Positions 61,046-63,084 of a DNA stretch of 63,084 nucleotides are shown here, one piece after another. A program made the translations under genes and the position numbers. Source of the stretch: Rhodobium orientis (GTDB taxonomy: Bacteria; Pseudomonadota; Alphaproteobacteria; Rhizobiales; Rhodobiaceae); NCBI RefSeq assembly GCF_003258835.1, contig NZ_NPEV01000031.1, positions 1-63,084 of the forward strand. Reading direction: 5' to 3'. The notes beneath the pieces are model-generated. The model had not been told where the DNA came from. It made no database searches and was given only the letters and a program-made list of their open reading frames with translations. Numbering within the stretch: the first letter of the stretch is position 1; the number at the start of each line of letters is the position of its first letter.

Positions 61046-62913
61046 CGATAGAGTTCGAACATCTCTCGCCCTACGTATCGCTGACTGCGTTTGACCACGA
61101 GGGCGGCGAGCTTGCTGAGAAAGGCAATGCCCTCATCGACATATTGAATGGCTTTACTGAGAAGGATCTAGACAAGCCGGGGTTCCTGGATCGGCAGCTG
61201 ACAACCGACGGAATGCTAACGACTCAACATGCCGACACAGAATTTGGATTTGTCGCATACGAAGAAAGACGACGTCCCTCCTGGTATAACGGCAACGAGC
61301 TTGAAGACTGCATCAACCATTTCATTCTCTTCGCCCAACAAGGCGATCACTTTGCTTTGGTGTTCTCCGACAATGGAATGCGCGAGCGCATGGTTGTCCG
61401 GGTCATCGAGGCGGGAGATGGCGTTCTGTCTGCGCTTCAGCTGCTGGGCTCGGCCCACGTTAACGCGGCCTTCGTTGGCAGGGAGGTAAAGACGTTATGG
61501 CTGTCGGGAACACACCGCAGGACTACGACCAAAGCAGATTCGAAAATACTCTCCGGCCTCGAACTCGAATCGGCGCTAAATCCGCTTGAGGACCAAAGCT
61601 ATTTCTACAGTTCGGTGCGCACGGCGTTTCCTTACGATGAAGATGGCGGCATTCCCGGGAGCAAGATTGTTGGCAGCAACCCGACCAAGAGCAGGGTGTG
61701 GCTCGGCCCGACGCGGGACTGGGAATCCTTTGCCGAGTTCGTGGACAAGCTACTTAGGCGGATCGCTGCGACCGATGGGGAAGCGGACGCGGGGACCGGG
61801 TCCGCTTTGCCGATTTTGGCGCAGCCGGTGGAGAGCGTTGGAGATGCCAAAAGTCCGTATGATCTCGCGATCATAGTTCCGGAGGTTTTGTACAGCGATT
61901 ATCAGAACGATGCAGACGATGCCTGGCTCCACGAGTTTCAGGACGCTGCGCGGTTTGAGATTACGTCGGATGGCGATATCGCAGATTTCACTGCGTCGGT
62001 CAGTTGGGGCGATATTCCTTACGGCAGGATCGCTTACCGGTTTGCCGATCGACCCAAAGGTGGGGTCTTGCTGGAAACCGAGGTGTTGGACTGGAACGAT
62101 GACGAGCTTCGGTCCGAAGAAGTCCAGAAAATCTGTAGAAAGGCGGACTTCCTCACCGCATATTATGACAGCAGCCATACCTTTGCGCGCGGATCGTTCT
62201 ACCAAACACGTTTCCGCGACGCGCAGTTCACGGACTGGAAATGGGTCGACCTCGGTGGATTTGAGGTGAAGGCGGAGAAGCCCCTGACTGGGCCCAATAA
62301 CCGTACGCTTGATGTTGAAGGAATGGGCGAAGCGAGCGACACTTCATTGTTCGGTTACACGGTCAAGAAATGGTTCGAGCTTCAGGGCCATGACGCTCCG
62401 GTGGGATGGTTGGCGTGCGATGATGGTTCAATGGAGTCTGCTGACTTCATTCATTACGACCCGGACAAACGGGAGCTGTCTCTTATCCACGTCAAAGGCA
62501 GCGGGTCCGACAGTGATAATCGCGGGATATCGGTGACAGACTATGAGGTGGTAGTAGGCCAAGCTGTCAAGAATATTCGGTACCTCGATCGAACGAACAT
62601 TGCCGACAAGCTCAGGGAGGGGGCGGGGAACCAGATCGCTTCAGCCGTATGGCTCGATGGCGAACGGCAACCTGATCGAGAAGGAATGATCTCTGCCATC
62701 GAGGAGGTCGGTTCGAACTACTCGAAAAAGGTGATCGTATTTCAGCCTCGTGTCTTGCAATCAAAATTGTCTGCAGTTCGCCAAAGCATCGCAGATGGGG
62801 CAGACAACGACATAGCGCGCCGGCTGAAGCAGCTTGATGCTCTCCTCCTCGCCGCCCGCGCGGAATGCAACGGGCTTGGCGCCGAATTCTCTGTGGTCGG
62901 CGACATCAGTTAG
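61042..62913 (+). CDS. Large unknown protein coupled to DUF2235
   Basis: A 623-residue protein, translated from GTG at 61042 in a GTGA overlap with the DUF2235 stop. The sequence begins MTIEFEHLSPYVSLTAFDHE and is acidic and mostly soluble. Near residue 472 it has SADFIHYDPDKRELSLIHVK then GSGSDSDNRGISVTDYEVVV, which resembles the strand-turn-strand with a lysine of PD-(D/E)XK-like nucleases; this is weak evidence. No other motif was recognised. The coupling suggests a two-gene unit with unknown, possibly defence-related, function. Confidence 0.65.
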   Translation: MTIEFEHLSPYVSLTAFDHEGGELAEKGNALIDILNGFTEKDLDKPGFLDRQLTTDGMLTTQHADTEFGFVAYEERRRPSWYNGNELEDCINHFILFAQQGDHFALVFSDNGMRERMVVRVIEAGDGVLSALQLLGSAHVNAAFVGREVKTLWLSGTHRRTTTKADSKILSGLELESALNPLEDQSYFYSSVRTAFPYDEDGGIPGSKIVGSNPTKSRVWLGPTRDWESFAEFVDKLLRRIAATDGEADAGTGSALPILAQPVESVGDAKSPYDLAIIVPEVLYSDYQNDADDAWLHEFQDAARFEITSDGDIADFTASVSWGDIPYGRIAYRFADRPKGGVLLETEVLDWNDDELRSEEVQKICRKADFLTAYYDSSHTFARGSFYQTRFRDAQFTDWKWVDLGGFEVKAEKPLTGPNNRTLDVEGMGEASDTSLFGYTVKKWFELQGHDAPVGWLACDDGSMESADFIHYDPDKRELSLIHVKGSGSDSDNRGISVTDYEVVVGQAVKNIRYLDRTNIADKLREGAGNQIASAVWLDGERQPDREGMISAIEEVGSNYSKKVIVFQPRVLQSKLSAVRQSIADGADNDIARRLKQLDALLLAARAECNGLGAEFSVVGDIS

Positions 62914-63084
62914 GAGGCAGTGCTTCGGTTTTCGATAGCATGCGCCACGGACGGACCATAGGCCATCTATTTTCTGTTTGGTATGGCAGTTTGCAAGCAC
63001 TAAAGCGCCTTGCGATTGATCTGAATCGATAGGGGATTCCCACCGGAGGTTTTGTCTGATTCACTTTCCTTGAGGAGGAGAGTG
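62914..63084 (+). other. Right-edge non-coding tail
   Basis: No gene seen in the last 171 bases. The bases near 63030-63084 resemble the leader of an insertion sequence (AGGGGATTCCC followed by TGATTCAC), but the element itself would begin outside the window. Confidence 0.25.

Noticed and set aside
63030-63084. Insertion sequence end at the right edge
   Set aside because: The bases resemble an IS leader but neither inverted repeat nor transposase is inside the window.
1-63084. CRISPR array or rRNA genes
   Set aside because: No regularly spaced palindromic repeat array with unique spacers and no rRNA-like sequence were seen.

Overview
The window is a GC-rich alphaproteobacterial segment. Three things point to this group: the Trb-type conjugation operon, an alphaproteobacterial LexA box (GTTC-N7-GTTC) in front of imuA, and a DUF6499/DUF2285 excision-control module like that of the Mesorhizobium symbiosis island. 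A Hyphomicrobiales (Rhizobiales) or sphingomonad host is plausible, but the genus cannot be read from the sequence. Most of the window (1 to about 59,332) is the right-hand part of an integrative and conjugative element (ICE). Its right end is marked by a tyrosine integrase followed by a 3' fragment of a tRNA-Arg(CCG) gene. The left end, with trbF/G/I and presumably the intact tRNA gene, lies outside the window.

Region by region. 0-10 kb: the mating-pair operon trbB-C-D-E-J-K-L, a CopG-like protein and the coupling protein TraG, all on the minus strand, with an endonuclease/exonuclease/phosphatase gene inserted on the plus strand. 10-18 kb: a squalene-cyclase-like cargo gene, the relaxase with a repeat-rich oriT candidate, a lytic transglycosylase, DUF736, the TraF peptidase, DUF2840, ParG/ParA-like genes and RepA with intragenic iterons. 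17.5-19.5 kb: the excision switch, made of an RdfS-like excisionase, a split FseA-like activator that needs a +1 frameshift, a QseM-like DUF2285 antiactivator and a QseC-like XRE repressor with a palindrome over its own start codon. 19.6-32 kb: maintenance genes (DUF736, DUF2493, Toprim, a large strawberry-notch methylase-helicase, small conserved proteins, ParB) and a TetR/DHFR-like pair. 32-35 kb: an alpha/beta hydrolase, ArdC and an SRAP protein.

35.7-57.7 kb is a cargo and defence island. It holds (i) a tightly overlapping operon of HigA-like HTH, N6-adenine methyltransferase, SF2 helicase, GIY-YIG nuclease and GHKL ATPase with a PD-(D/E)XK-like tail, which is the best candidate here for a poorly described system; (ii) an Abi_C-type abortive-infection gene joined to an SOS mutasome cassette imuA-imuB-dnaE2; (iii) a DUF4143 ATPase; and (iv) a TrlF (PHP + SMC-like ATPase), AAA ATPase and HNH nuclease operon beside the integrase. 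Beyond the attachment site lies a coupled DUF2235 hydrolase and large unknown protein pair.

Three genes (the strawberry-notch gene, parB and ardC) carry the same kind of 5' leader: a purine tract, a conserved outer stem and an inner stem whose sequence changes while pairing is kept. This suggests a cis-regulatory RNA family shared by ICE maintenance genes. All assignments come from reading motifs by eye; no database search was run.
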